Shown piece after piece: positions 8,275 through 19,807 of a DNA stretch of 64,000 bases. The position numbers were made by a program, and so were the translations under genes. Each line of letters starts with the position of its first letter. The stretch's first letter is position 1. This stretch comes from Atopsyche davidsoni (taxonomy: Eukaryota > Arthropoda > Insecta > Trichoptera > Hydrobiosidae): positions 186,001-250,000 of the forward strand of contig JAILWY010000001.1 of assembly GCA_022113835.1 (NCBI GenBank), read 5' to 3'. The notes below the pieces were generated by a model. The model saw nothing but the letters and a program-made list of their open reading frames with translations, ran no database searches and was not told the DNA's origin.

Positions 8275-10820
8275 TGTGGTGTTTCGCCCAGACACCTCGC
8301 GAATTAATGTTATAAATATTTCTCTCTTTCTCTTGTTTTAAGTTTTAAGTTTCTACGCGTGGCGGGCAAAGAAGCGTGGGTCGAAGCGTGGGGGTCCTTC
8401 TCGGTATCAAGTCTGCAACGCACATGTGATGTAGTGTCGTCCCGGGGAGATGCACTTGACATTCTTGGGGGTAGGTCAGGGGTCTTCAACCCTATGCGTC
8501 GCTGGGGGGGGTGACGACCACGCAGGAGATGTGTTATGTGGTTTGATCTTGCAGCGAGCAATAGGAAAAATTATTATCCTTTAATGTAACAGGGGGTTGT
8601 AGGCGAGATTAGTTACGTCATGTTATTCCTAAATTAGTAATTCGTAGCCGAGTGTTGTACCGGTGTTTAGCACGTATTTTAAATTACGAAAAGGGAGGAG
8701 TATAGGCGGCAGATTTTGTATTCTTTAAATTGATTAACTTTGCGCATTTGTATTAGATTGACTGTGTCCGTACGTCGTCGATTGGCGTATATAAAGGCCT
8801 TGTGTTGCGAAGCGTGTTGGCGACTCCTGGACGAGTGGGTGAAGTGTCGAATTCTTCCGGGTAGGCGAGGGTCCTCGGGCCAGGTATAGAGGACCAGATG
8901 GGAAAAGGACGCGGGGCACTTGAGAGCATCAGGCACGCGAAGCGCGCGAAGCGCGCAAAATTAGAGGCATTCGAGCGCTACCCCCGGAGCTGACCAGACG
9001 TAAAATTAAAATATCTGCAGTTCTCAGTGTTTGAAATTTTACCTAAATTCAGTGAAGGCGAGAGATCCTGCAGGGCGGAAAGCTGACCTGAGCATCGACC
9101 AGCTGAGATCATTCAAATATCTTTATATTATTTTATATGTTCTGTATTTTTATCTGTAAAATTAACGCGATCTTGTAGCCGAGCGGCTTACGGTTCTTTG
9201 GGACGCCGCACGCGTTTCAGTCAGGCTTAATTTGCGTTTGGAGGTGGCATCGTTTTGCTTTCCGCTGAATCCATTTCTTTTTCCCGGATACGTTAACAAA
9301 CTCAGTAAATAGTCGTATTAAAAATAAATATCGGAGTCGCGTGCTCGTAGGAATTTCCGCCGCTGGGAGTTCGGATAGCTGGAGGAATATTTGTATTCAA
9401 ATTAGCTTGTATTTCGGATTACTAACGGCGTCTATTGGTATTAAGGAATATTTTATATGTTAGATATTTAGGCGTATTTTATTTTGAGTATTCGGGTAGT
9501 ATATATATTTTTCCGCGGGCTTGTTGCGTTACGGCGGGGTTGGGACGCCATTTTGTGAGCGTCTGCGGTTGCATTGCCGGGAAGGTTGGGGCGGTACTTA
9601 CCGACATTAACGTTAGCGTCTGTTCGCGCGTTGAACGAAAGAGAGCGTGCGGTTTATTTTAGATTGGCCAAGTTAGGGAGCGTGTATTATCAATGGTGTT
9701 TTTATATGTAATAATTTTAAGAAATTAGTTAATAAGTCTTCGATGCTAGGATTGCCGAAGGGGAATTTTCTACCGTGTTTAGTATTAAATTTAGTACCCT
9801 GTATGTATTAGAGCGTAGCCGCTCAAATAATCTCCTGACACATAATATTACCACAATTTGGACACTCGCGGGTTCCGCCGAATTCGAATTAAGCCGCTAG
9901 ATCGCGTTCTACTGGAACGGCCGTCATCCTGTAACGCTGATCTGAAACTCACAATCACTGAGTGAACCTGATATCAGGCGACAATCGGAGTGAAAGCCTC
10001 CAGTTCAGATTAGGGTGTATAGGGTTCTAACGGCCGTTGTGGAACAATAATTGATCTTCGGAGAAAACGGGAGCGTCCGAGTCGACCGTACCAAATTTTG
10101 TACTAACTGTAGAGAGTAAATTAGTTGCATTGAGGGCTGAGGAATTGAGTCTACAATACAGAAACAATCTCGTCATATCTCTAACTACGCAGAAAGGGTT
10201 AATTTCCCTTGTTCCAGAACATATAAATTACTCGGCGACACCGTCGTCCAACGTTCCCGATCATCCGGTGTCCTGCCTTTGGCGGCCCGCAACTTTAAAC
10301 ATAAACACAAGGAGTTCTCTTCAGTTCGAGACGGATTGCAAGTCCTAACAAAATTGCAGCAGAAAATGTTTTTGTATTGACGGATTTCGTTTCTTTGGCT
10401 CTCGTTCAGATTTGATTGGTTGAATTCAGAGTAGATTCGTGTTCGTTTATACCGTTAAATGTTGGACAGAGGACTCGCCCGTGTCATAAAGAGTACGCGG
10501 AATTAGATTGTCGAAAAAATTAGGGAGCGTTGGGTTGGCAGTCACTGTCTTGGTTGCTTGTACGTGTTGTACACAATACGAAGCACTTAAGATACCTGAA
10601 CTTGGGGATGGAATGAGAGCTGCAGTTCTCAAAGGTGGCCAATATCGCGAAAAAAGATTTACCTCAATCAAACAATTCTGAACCACTAGTTTTAAGTTAA
10701 TTTTTGTTTTAGAAGTTTTCAGGAAAATTATTACTAGGAATTTTATAACGTTCGCGTCTAATTTAATTAAGGTTATTATAATTAGAATTTTTAGCTTAGG
10801 CAGGGGGTGGAATCACCACA
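8275..10820 (+). repeat. Gypsy 3' LTR (2546 bp)
   Basis: Begins TGTGGTG after the polypurine tract and ends CACCACA before the ATAC target duplication. This is long for an LTR. It holds a good TATA box (TATATAAAGG, about 8788-8797), the likely U3 promoter, and a short GCGCGAAG repeat near 8936-8957. The small open frames inside are not convincing genes. Because the left end of the element is a hairpin, the exact LTR start rests on the polypurine tract and not on comparison of two LTRs. Confidence 0.75.
8786..8798 (+). promoter_or_regulatory. TATA box in the 3' LTR
   Basis: TATATAAAGG lies about 510 bp into the LTR in moderately GC-rich sequence. It could drive transcription rightwards into the flanking Helitron sequence, since the 5' LTR copy is missing. 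Confidence 0.45.
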
Positions 10821-12670
10821 ATACGTCAAAGCATCTTGAGCATACTCATGCATATGTCTTGGGCTTCCAGTGTACGAAGCAGGAAGTATGCACATTTGAC
10901 CAATGTTAGCAGCGTTTCCATCATTTGCAATTGCATCGCGCAAATGAATGTAAAGCAATTATAATTGCTTTAGGATTATGCGCCAGCAGCATCTGTTGGC
11001 GACACTGAACGTCCTTATGTGGACTGAAACACCGACGTTCAGTCAGAGCTGTCAATTCATTGTAGGTAGATCAATATATCAAGATCTCCATTAATTAAAG
11101 TGTAGTGAAGTGGACGACAAACATAATTTGTCGTTTCTCTACGATTGCAGAACAACGCTATTGTTTTTGTCGGATCCACGGTTCATAGTATTATATGAAT
11201 ATAATCTTCGACTCGCAATTTCTTTTGGTTCAAACGAATGTACAGAAGCCGCTCGCTTTCAATTTTGGCGTACATATCAACAATGAACTGATGAAATAAT
11301 TCACGACATTTTAAAATGTGATTGGATTGTTGAGCTCTTATCATGATGCGATATGCATAATAATCCATAGATGAAACTTGTAATAAGAATATTTTTGTTT
11401 AGTAATTTTTTTCTTATAAAGACAAAAACATATATACATTTTTGGCGATATTTACTTCAAAGAAAAAAAACAAACCTTTTTTATTGTTGCTGCACCAGTG
11501 ACAGAGTTTATCTGCATGACGTTGAAATGATATCCATCCTCACCTTGCCAAAACAGTATTGGATATTGTAGAGCGTTATACGATCGGTGTGTTTCAGAGA
11601 CGCGTTGCAAATTTGCAGTTCGTCTTTGAATTATGATGTCTCGCCGATTGAATTCCGTTCCAACCATAACAACTGCCACATCGTTGATCGTTGGAGCATT
11701 AAAACGTCGTTCATGTTCACCGGGCGGTGTTTTATCGGCTCTTATAATGATTTTGTAATCATCTGAAGGCATTTGTTCCAAGGCGACTTTGAAAAGTTTC
11801 ACTTAATGATTATGATGGTGAAATAAACGTTGCAAATTTGAAATAAATTCACGTCTTGTTCCGTTGATAATAGCGCAACGTTAATCAACTTCTTCTTCTT
11901 CATCTCCTGTGAAATAAATTTGCAAAAACTTAGAATCTTGATCTGGTGTTGGAAGTAGAGAACCGATTTGGTGGTAAACTTGTCCTTGCACTTTGAATGT
12001 TGGCGTAAAACCTGGAGAAATATTTTATTTCTGATGTATTTTTATATTTAAAAACAAAAAATAACATTAAAAAAACTTAAAAACAGACAAACCTGTTTTT
12101 GTTGCTCCGAAAGCAGTCATTATAAAGCTCGAATTGTATTTCCGAATGTTTTACAAAAAATGCTTAGACAACGCTGTGTTGTCAGAAACATAACTTTTGA
12201 GCAGTTCTGGTGAGTCAACCAGCGGTGACAACTTGACTTTTCCGTTTAAACAACACATACCGGGTGATTCCTTTTGAAATTTCAGTGCGTGGCAATACAA
12301 ACAAATAGAGCTCATCGGCCTAATTACGACATTCGGGTGATTACTGTAGTCGCAGTCTTTGCCACAATTGAATGCCGCCAACTGAAAATCGTTTTTTTGT
12401 ATCGATTGAGCCGCTCGTATCTGATTACCTTTAAGCCTGTTTTCATATTGTTGGGGAGTTTCAGCAGCTCTTGCTGTAGTAGCTCTGATTCGAACTCGTT
12501 CTAGACGTGCTTCATGTTGTTCTGGTGCTTCTACAGCTCTTGACTGCCGCTCTCTCAACCTAATTGACTCTGTACGCACTTTTCGTTTTCCGGCAGTTTC
12601 GGCTGCTCTTTCGGCTCTTTTTCGTTTTGCATCTGCTGTATTTTTTCAAATTGCAGCTCTTTTCGGTGGC
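10821..12670 (-). pseudogene. Helitron N-terminal and Rep-like region
   Basis: Minus-strand segments in several frames. Positions 12151-12579 encode an Arg/Gln-rich repeat and then a cysteine motif of the CLYCHALKF type with GMCC. Positions 11452-11802 encode HRSYNALQYPILFWQGEDGY. Positions 11183-11368 encode DYYAYRIMIR, then LFHQFIVDMYAKIE and RLLYIRLNQ. These are successive landmarks of Helitron proteins. Stops and frame changes separate them, so the gene is dead. It continues at 2680-3129 beyond the Gypsy insertion. Confidence 0.85.
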
Positions 12671-13188
12671 ATTTTTTGATATATATTTTTTTGATAACCA
12701 CAAATGATAAAACTCCCTGTTGTGAATGACAGATAGTGATTTTGTTTTGAAAGTCCGTACTATGCGCGATTCTTTTTTAAATTTTTTTGCGAGGAACGAT
12801 GTCCACTTTACAGATGTTGCAAATTTTTGTATGGAAAATATCGAAAATCGACCTAATTCTGTTCTATAATTTCGGTTTTTTATTTTTTTTGTAGCAGCCT
12901 ATAACGGCAACTTCATACTAATATTTACAAACATCAATATTAGTGTTTTTCTGTTGGCAGCCTGCATATTCGCGAAGATGTCAGTTCCTTTTATGAAATG
13001 TCAACTTTTGTATGGGATTTACTTAATTAAATAAACCAAATTTGATAATCAATTTTTATAATTTTAGTGGTCGAAAACACCCTCAGTATTTTTGGCTTTC
13101 AAATGAAACCGGTTTGGGGCACATCGGTTGTATGGTTTCAAAGCCTTTAACGGATATAGAAACATTTTTTGTGTTTTATATATATAGA

Positions 13189-14278
13189 TTACACATTAAC
13201 ATACAACGATAATGATAATGAAGTTATTCAATACTGAGTTGAAGTATCATTTCCATTCTTCTCGAATACACCTGCCTGCTTGGGCCAAAATTGTAACATT
13301 AACGCAACATTTACGTGAAAATTGCTTGGTCTTCAAAAAATAAATATACTATATCATTTTGGTATTTGTTATAAAACATTCAGTTATTTGAAAAAGATAA
13401 TGAAAATATGAACACAAACGCGGCACACACGCGAAACCACCGGCCATTGCAATTATAGCTTCTGTACAGAATATTAGTCTTAATAAAAATAATTTTAGGT
13501 TCATTTGAAAATATTATAAAAAGGCTGTAATATTTTTTTTAAAACCTTTTAGTTTAAATTAAAAAAAATCTCTTTTCATATTCCACTCAATTTACATAAT
13601 TCAAGCCTTTTCAAAAAATACGCTGTTCATTTTCTGTCAGGGAATAATTTAATATAAGTATTCAGGCTTCCATATTAAGAAGGCGGCCCACACGGGCCCA
13701 TTAGGAAGACGCTGGCCGCTGGGAGGCTTCCGTTTTCATTTGCATTCGAGCCTCCGCAGGTTACGCTCATTGTGCGAGATTTCCATGACAGAATATCAAG
13801 AGCCCTATTTTGGGTATCGTTAAATTAAATTCAATGTTACTAATGTTTGCCTTTGGTTATTCACTCGCCTCTCGGGAGTGCGCAGGGCTCCGTTATATGT
13901 ACATTAAATTAATTATTATTTTCAAAGAACCGAAACTACAATGTTATATAAAATATCAGTAGTGATATTGAAACGTTTTACGTATTCGCTTTATCCAACA
14001 GGTTTCTAAACATCCGTTTACTTTAAAAGGATAGAAAGACGCTGCAAGTCCTTCGGGTCGCTTTATTTTTGCTTTAAAACTGTAATAAACGTTTCGGTGA
14101 GATTGTTCGCTTTTGTCAAACGTACATGCAAATACAACCCGATTTCATCATTATGGATAGTGAAATATGATTCGGCATATAGACAACGGCCAACACATTT
14201 ATTTTTTACTGTAGAACTATTATTTAAATCAATCCATTATACGATTACTATCCTTAAACATATAGATAGTTTCAAATA
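13189..14278. other. unassigned sequence
   Basis: About 1.1 kb between the Helitron 5' end and the hAT copy B target duplication. It includes a GC-richer patch at about 13680-13800. I find no convincing exon or named repeat. Confidence 0.3.
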
Positions 14279-15180
14279 CTCTAGGCCGGTCCCCAATCCT
14301 GTGCCCGCGGGTGCCATGGCGCCCGCCGATCATTTTCCTGCCCGACCACAATAAAAAAATTATTTAAGAAAAAAAAAAAAAAAGATTTTTGTAAACGAAA
14401 ATAAGTTAATCGTTATAATTTTCAAAATAATAATTCTTTCCAGAAAATCATAAAGAAGTCTGTTGAAATAGTATCTTATGGTGGCTGATCCCTTTGATGG
14501 GTCAATTTTTGAGTTTTTGATAATTTTTTGCAAGAAATTTACTGCACCAATAGAATTTTTTTTAATGCTTAAGAGGGCTACTTTTTCAAAAATTCCGTTT
14601 TCATTCACCAACCCGGACACCAGAGGTCTCTAGCGTAGCTTTCAATTGGAAACTGAATGACAGTTCTAGTTGGACTAAGTTTTGTTATTTATGGTCAATT
14701 ATCAAAGAAGAATTTTTTTTTTTTAATATTTAATAAATTTATATTGTTGATTTTTCTTTTCAAATATTCAAAAAGGAATAAATATTTATAAACATTTTAA
14801 AATAATTATTGTCATATTTAACTTATTGAAATTATGCTATAAAGCCACATTTCCATGGGATTTTTTTGTAAACTTTGCGTGAATTCAGTAAAATTGCAAT
14901 AAATCGACCACTACTTTACCTTTTTACAAAAAAAATTCCAAACAAGAAATATAAATATTCACACTGAAGTCAAAATCCGTTGTTGGAGGTTCCATATTTG
15001 AGTTTTTTGATCATTTTCTCGTACCTTTTGCGAAAAATCGAATGCACCAACCAAAAAAATTTAAATGCAAAAAGTTAGATAAATCCCTTCTTCCAAACGG
15101 AAGCTTTTTTTTATTTCTAATAAATACTCAATACTCTAAAAAAATCAGTTTTCAACATACAAAAATAAAGTGACATAATA

Positions 15181-15300
15181 CATATATAAATATATATATA
15201 TATATAATATATATATGTATATATACACGCATATATATATATACATATATATATATACTTATATGTATGTATGTATATATATATATATATATATATTTAT
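15181..15300. repeat. (TA)n microsatellite, interrupted
   Basis: About 120 bp of TA dinucleotides with TG and AC interruptions. Confidence 0.95.
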
Positions 15301-15451
15301 TTAGACATATGTATGTAAATTATAATAAAAAGGCCCAAATATATATAATGAAAACACACATCTCACCAAAAACATTTATTTATTATTAATTGAACAAATA
15401 TATGACACTGGACAGAAATCTGAACATTATACAGGTTATTTCTTTTCTTCT

Positions 15452-15727
15452 TCATCCAGTGCCTCTCTTCATTGGAGGCTTAGTAATGTGCAATTGTCCT
15501 TGTACTTGAAAATACCATTCGTGGTGGACGTTTATAGTAATATTCTGTTTTTTATCTATTTTCCAAAATTTTAATTTTTTGTTGAGAATTGCTTCTTCAA
15601 CACTTGTTCCCGATATTGATAGTGGATATTTTACTTCCACAATTTTATCACCACTAATTCCATCAGGTGTTGACGATCTATCAAAGGGACACAATTCTAA
15701 AAAAAGAAGGAATTTACTAACTGACAA
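15452..15727 (-). pseudogene. YqaJ-type exonuclease domain fragment
   Basis: The 91-residue minus-strand frame has the pattern of the YqaJ/lambda-exonuclease fold (PD-(D/E)XK): TPDG, then VEVKYP (acidic residue and lysine), then NKKLKFWKID and YFQVQGQLHI. In insects such domains are common in transposon-encoded and virus-derived proteins. The N-terminal part of the domain and the rest of any protein are missing or unrecognised, and a second frame upstream on the same strand (15829-16050) is not identifiable. I read it as a remnant of a mobile element gene. Confidence 0.65.
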
Positions 15728-17282
15728 GATGATTATTCACGACAGTTTTCTTATTTTTCCTCCAATCGATTGATTTACAAGACACTAGTAATATATAAAA
15801 TAAATTTACTCGTTTCGCTTTTGGATTCTTAGTATGTATATGAAAGCGAGTATTTTCTTGGCATTTTGAATTTTGTCACAAACTGTCCGTCGCCACTGTA
15901 CATGCAATTATGAATTTTTAGGTTAGACTTCGTTATGATCTCACGACCAATGACTGTTAGACCAGGCATCCTCAACCTCCAGCCCGAAACACGTATTCCA
16001 AAGTGAAATATGCAAGAAATGTATATAGAAATCGACTTACTGATTCTCACCTTGATAACGTATTGAGAGTAGTGTGTAGCAATTATAAACCCGATTTTTC
16101 TAAAATAAAAAAGTTTTATCTCAATATCACACTAAATTTGAAATAGGCGTTTGGATATATTTAGGTTTTAAAGATTAAGATTTAATACATGGGAAATAAG
16201 TGTAAAACCAAGTCCCCACTAACTAATTGCCTGAAAAAAGCCATTACTCAAAAATATTGCATGTGTGACTTGTAAGAAAAAAAATGTTGAGTATCACTGG
16301 GTCGGGTATTACGGTCGCAAATGCTCCTGTGTCGAAATTGTCATTTGTACAAAGTAGCTATGTTGCCAAATTGACATCTTAGAGAGAGACATGCTTTCAA
16401 TGCAATGTTGCCAATACTAACAACGACAAACGAGCACAGTAGCCTAAGCTGTCATCTGCTCCGTTCTCTATGGATCAAGCATGGCTGACCACGTCACAAA
16501 TATTCTAAGTAGATTTTTAAATAAAATACATTTTTGTATTTTACTCGCAAAATACGCACAAATTTAATACAATTAATGTTTAAAAAGTGACATGATGAGC
16601 TTAAATATCTTTTTTAATAGATGTCAAGCCTTGTACAGCGATAAATCAACCAATAACGATTTTTAAATACCGAGAAACGAATTGGCGTCATGCTCGCTTG
16701 GAGGCTATCTCCGTTCTGACCGAATAATAAAGAACCGTTTTACCTGGAGAAATCGTGTCATTTGATTTATTTAATTCTTAGTTTATTATTCTATTGATAG
16801 AGTTGATTTTCTTACAGAGTATTAAAAAAATATTAAATTATATTTATCTATTTTTTATTATTTAATTAACGTCCATTTTCAGGGTAAAATAAAATCTTGA
16901 AGATGTTGAAAAATTGGATAAAATGACGACTTTTTAAAACCAAAGTTTGATAAAGATTTTTTTTTTTTTAATTTTTAAATTAATAAGGCGCACATGGTTT
17001 ATATTTAATCTTTTAATTCCAATTGAAAAAAAGACTTTTAAATGTGTAGGATTCTTGGAAAATATGCCGGACGAATCTCAAATTCCTACACTTCAATCGG
17101 AAAAACACATATTTATCATAATTAAAGTAAATTTATAAGAAATAAAAATATATTGTGTTCGGAAGAAGGGATGTATCAAACTTTTTGCATTTAAATATTT
17201 TTGATTGGTGCAGTCAATTTTTCGCAAAATCGACCAGAAAATGATCAAAAAAACTCGAATATTCAACATGGCCCTTAAAGAC

Positions 17283-18450
17283 GTTCTAAAGACGCGATTT
17301 TTTATCTCTTGTAAATTTAATTTTAATATGATTGATATGTATTTTCCCGATTAAAGTTTAGGAATTTGGAGATTATTATAACCGATGGATCTAGAACCCT
17401 AAGCATTTAGGTGTCTTTTTTTAAATCGGAAAACAAAGATTACAAATAAACGTATTTATTATAAAAGATAATCTAAAAAATTTAAACAATTTTTTTTTAA
17501 CAAACTTTGGCTTTGAAAAGTCGTAATTTTATCTTATTTTTTTAACATTTTTAAGACTTTATTTAACCTTTTTTCATTTGAACGGTAATTTAATAATAAA
17601 AAATATATAAATATAATTTAACGCTTTTTTAATATTCTGTAAAAAAAAAACTTTCAACAAAGAAAAATAAATCGACAGTTAAAAAAATATGATAACATGT
17701 TTCGCAAAAAAGTGACAAAAGCTTTCAGGGAAAAATAATACACCCATTTTTGACAGTACAGATCTCACTCAGAAATCGAAATCGTTTTATAATTTCATTT
17801 ATTTAAATATAACTTTACTGGGCTGAAAGCTGGTTTATTTACAGAATATTATAAAAATTATAATTTATATTTACCTATTTTTTTATTATTTAATTTCCGT
17901 CCTTTCACAAGGTCAAATAATGTCTTGAAGATGTTGAAAAATTTGATTAAATTATGATTTTTCAAAACCAAAGCTTGTTAAAAAAATTATTTGTTTAATT
18001 TTTAAACTAATCTTTTACCGTAGGTTTATGTGTAATCTTTTATTTCCAATTTTAAAAAGGCCACTTAAATGCTTAAATCAATCGGTCTTAATAATCTCAA
18101 ATCAATCGGGAAAACACATGTTTATCATATTAAAAGTAATTTATTAGAAAAAAATACCTTTAGAATAAGGAATGCATTTTAACTTTTGGATTTATTTTTT
18201 TTCTATTGGTGCAGTATATTTTTCGTATTCTAACCTGTTTTTCGAAATTTTTAGCTATAAATGTACATTTTAAAATTGCTATTAAAAATAATTAGTCGTT
18301 GCATATTTGCCCCAATTCGACCCAATTACCAGAATTTTCATACTATTATTTACTACTACTTTTTATTTATTTAACATAAAAATATAAAAAATATTTTTTA
18401 TATTTTATAATTATATTATTAAAATTGAGTATTTTTCCCATTTCCATTTA
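17283..18450. repeat. AT-rich modules in alternating orientation
   Basis: A module of roughly 450 bp recurs head-to-head and tail-to-tail at about 16800-17278 (forward), 17283-17700 (reverse) and 17820-18230 (forward), with relatives at 14390-14585 and 425-1485. Landmarks include gaagatgttgaaaaattgga and a stretch ending in ttggtgcag. No coding content is visible. Confidence 0.6.
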
Positions 18451-18459
18451 GTCCAACTA

Positions 18460-19655
18460 GGCGTGCCACTAGGTTTCCGGCTTTTTTTATCAATGAAAAG
18501 TGTATAATTTCAAAGAAATACAAACAAATTATTTATTCAAAGTATCGTCACATGTTTGCCATCTCTCTGGCAGTACACGAATACCGTGACGATAAAACGA
18601 CGCGTCGGACCGAAACCGTTCAAGCATCCAATTTTCCACTTTTTAGATATTGGCCAAGTGTAGCCCAGCCAATCTATGCGCCATCGACCGAAACAAATAA
18701 AAATCGGAAGGGGCCAGGTCTGGTTAATACGGCGGGTGCGGTAGCAGATCCCATTTCAACGATTTGATGGTGTCCTGGACGATGGAAGGGCGATGGCACG
18801 AAGCTTTGTCGTGCTTCAATATCATTCATTCGTATCTCGTGTCCCATTCCGGCGGTTTTTCGAGCACTGCATGGGTTAAATTGATCAGTTGTTGTCGGTA
18901 GCGCTGCTCATTGACAGTTTCGCCAGGTTTCAGAAGCTCCTAGTACACGATTTCTTTCTGGTCCCACCAAACGCATAGCATAGTCTTCTTTCCGAAACGA
19001 TTAGGCCCTGCCATCGATGATGTTGATGATACTTTGCCAGGTGAATGATTTTTGCCTTTAGGATTCTCAAAATAATTTTACTAGTAATAATTAAATGCAG
19101 GAAATTCTTTCTTACGTGCCGCAAAAAAAAATTCGGAAGTGATTCTTTGATTTTCCACCTGTCTCTCAGTCAACTCATGCCGAACCCATTTTCCTTCCGT
19201 TTGATTTTTTCCCATGGTATGTGAACGTTTGAAAATACCTTGACGAGACACGTTTAATGCCCCCGCATGTTGATGTTGTATTTGCGTATCATCTTCATCC
19301 AATATCGCTTACAGATTTGCGTCCTTAATGTCGAAATCGCCACTTCTGAAGCGTTTAAACCAATTTTAACAGGAAGTTTTCGATGGTGCATATTTTCCAT
19401 AGGCCTCTTCAAGAAAACGACGTACTTCAGCTGCATTTTTCTTTCAAGTTAAAGCAGAAAAGCAAAACTTTCCGCAAATGCTGTTTTTTGGCACAAAACT
19501 CGACATCTTCACTGTTACAAACAAAATTGGCGCTGTGAAATGTGTTGGTAGCTTATTGATGACTGATGTCTAATATATAAATCAACACAAGTTTAGAATT
19601 GACTAGAGCCGTTAGCGCCATCTATGTGTGAAAGCCAAAAACTTAGTAGCGCACC
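18460..19655 (-). pseudogene. mariner element with degenerate transposase
   Basis: Imperfect terminal inverted repeats of about 28 bp flanked by TA (18458-18459 and 19656-19657). The minus strand begins with an N-terminal MSSFVPKN-type peptide near 19505. It continues through the HTH region (ILDEDDTQIQ, VSRQGIFKR), then a damaged catalytic core with DLAPSDF near 18690, and ends near 18540. Several frameshifts and stops make it inactive. The same mariner, differently truncated, lies in composite copies A (1-411) and C (about 33712-34013). Confidence 0.85.
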
Positions 19656-19807
19656 TAAAAATATACCCTTTTTTTTTTTTAGTCGGCTTTGGTACTACTT
19701 TCGGGAGCAGAAATATACCTTGAAAAAATAAATGGCGCCCGCCGCCCGACCGGCGGGCGCCATTTGTGCTCTTGGGTTCAAAAAGGTTGGGGACCCCTGC
19801 TCTAGGC

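Larger units (their letters stand above)
3130..10820 (+). mobile_element. Ty3/Gypsy LTR retrotransposon with aberrant 5' LTR
   Basis: A 7691-bp insertion flanked by ATAC (3126-3129 and 10821-10824) that interrupts a Helitron reading frame. In order it holds a 98-bp hairpin in place of the 5' LTR, a primer-binding site, gag, pol (protease, reverse transcriptase, RNase H, integrase), a polypurine tract and a 2546-bp 3' LTR. The domain order with integrase last is that of Ty3/Gypsy. No env frame follows pol. The uninterrupted gag and pol point to recent insertion. The lack of a full 5' LTR means the copy has no promoter of its own upstream of gag. Confidence 0.92.
2580..13188 (-). mobile_element. 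Helitron, internally deleted and split by a Gypsy element
   Basis: The minus strand starts with a Helitron-like 5' terminus (TC at 13188-13187, followed by an A/T-rich start and preceded by A). It encodes the N-terminal and Rep-like parts of a Helitron protein in pieces. It ends near 2580 with a GC-rich hairpin region resembling the better preserved 3' terminus at 29957. Without the 7.7-kb Gypsy insertion it is only about 2.9 kb. The coding region jumps from the end of the Rep-like domain straight to the 3' end, so the helicase is missing. The Gypsy insertion lies inside the codons for the YVGRYGRPDLF motif and is flanked by ATAC on both sides. Confidence 0.8.
14585..17283. mobile_element. 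nested segment with inverted AT-rich ends and a YqaJ-type fragment
   Basis: This segment is absent from composite copy A, whose sequence passes directly from the equivalent of about 14585 to about 17283. Its interior has inverted similar ends (around 14990-15110 and 17165-17275) and contains a TA microsatellite and a nuclease-like fragment. It looks like an element nested in the AT-rich region. Exact boundaries are not resolved. Confidence 0.5.
14287..19799 (+). mobile_element. hAT-type composite element, copy B, with exact 8-bp target duplication
   Basis: Flanked by CTCTAGGC on both sides (14279-14286 and 19800-19807), the 8-bp duplication expected of hAT insertion. The right terminus reads CAGGGGTCCCCAACC inwards on the minus strand, a typical hAT end. 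The left terminus is a decayed form (CGGTCCCCAATCC). Near the right end is a hairpin, GGCGCCCGCC against GGCGGGCGCC. Inside are AT-rich modules, a YqaJ-type coding fragment (15452-15727) and a mariner (18460-19655). No hAT transposase is present, so movement must have used an enzyme from elsewhere. Confidence 0.85.

Noticed and set aside
8089..8295. 68-codon minus-strand frame rich in leucine
   Set aside because: It is the translation of the (TAA)n microsatellite inside the Gypsy element.
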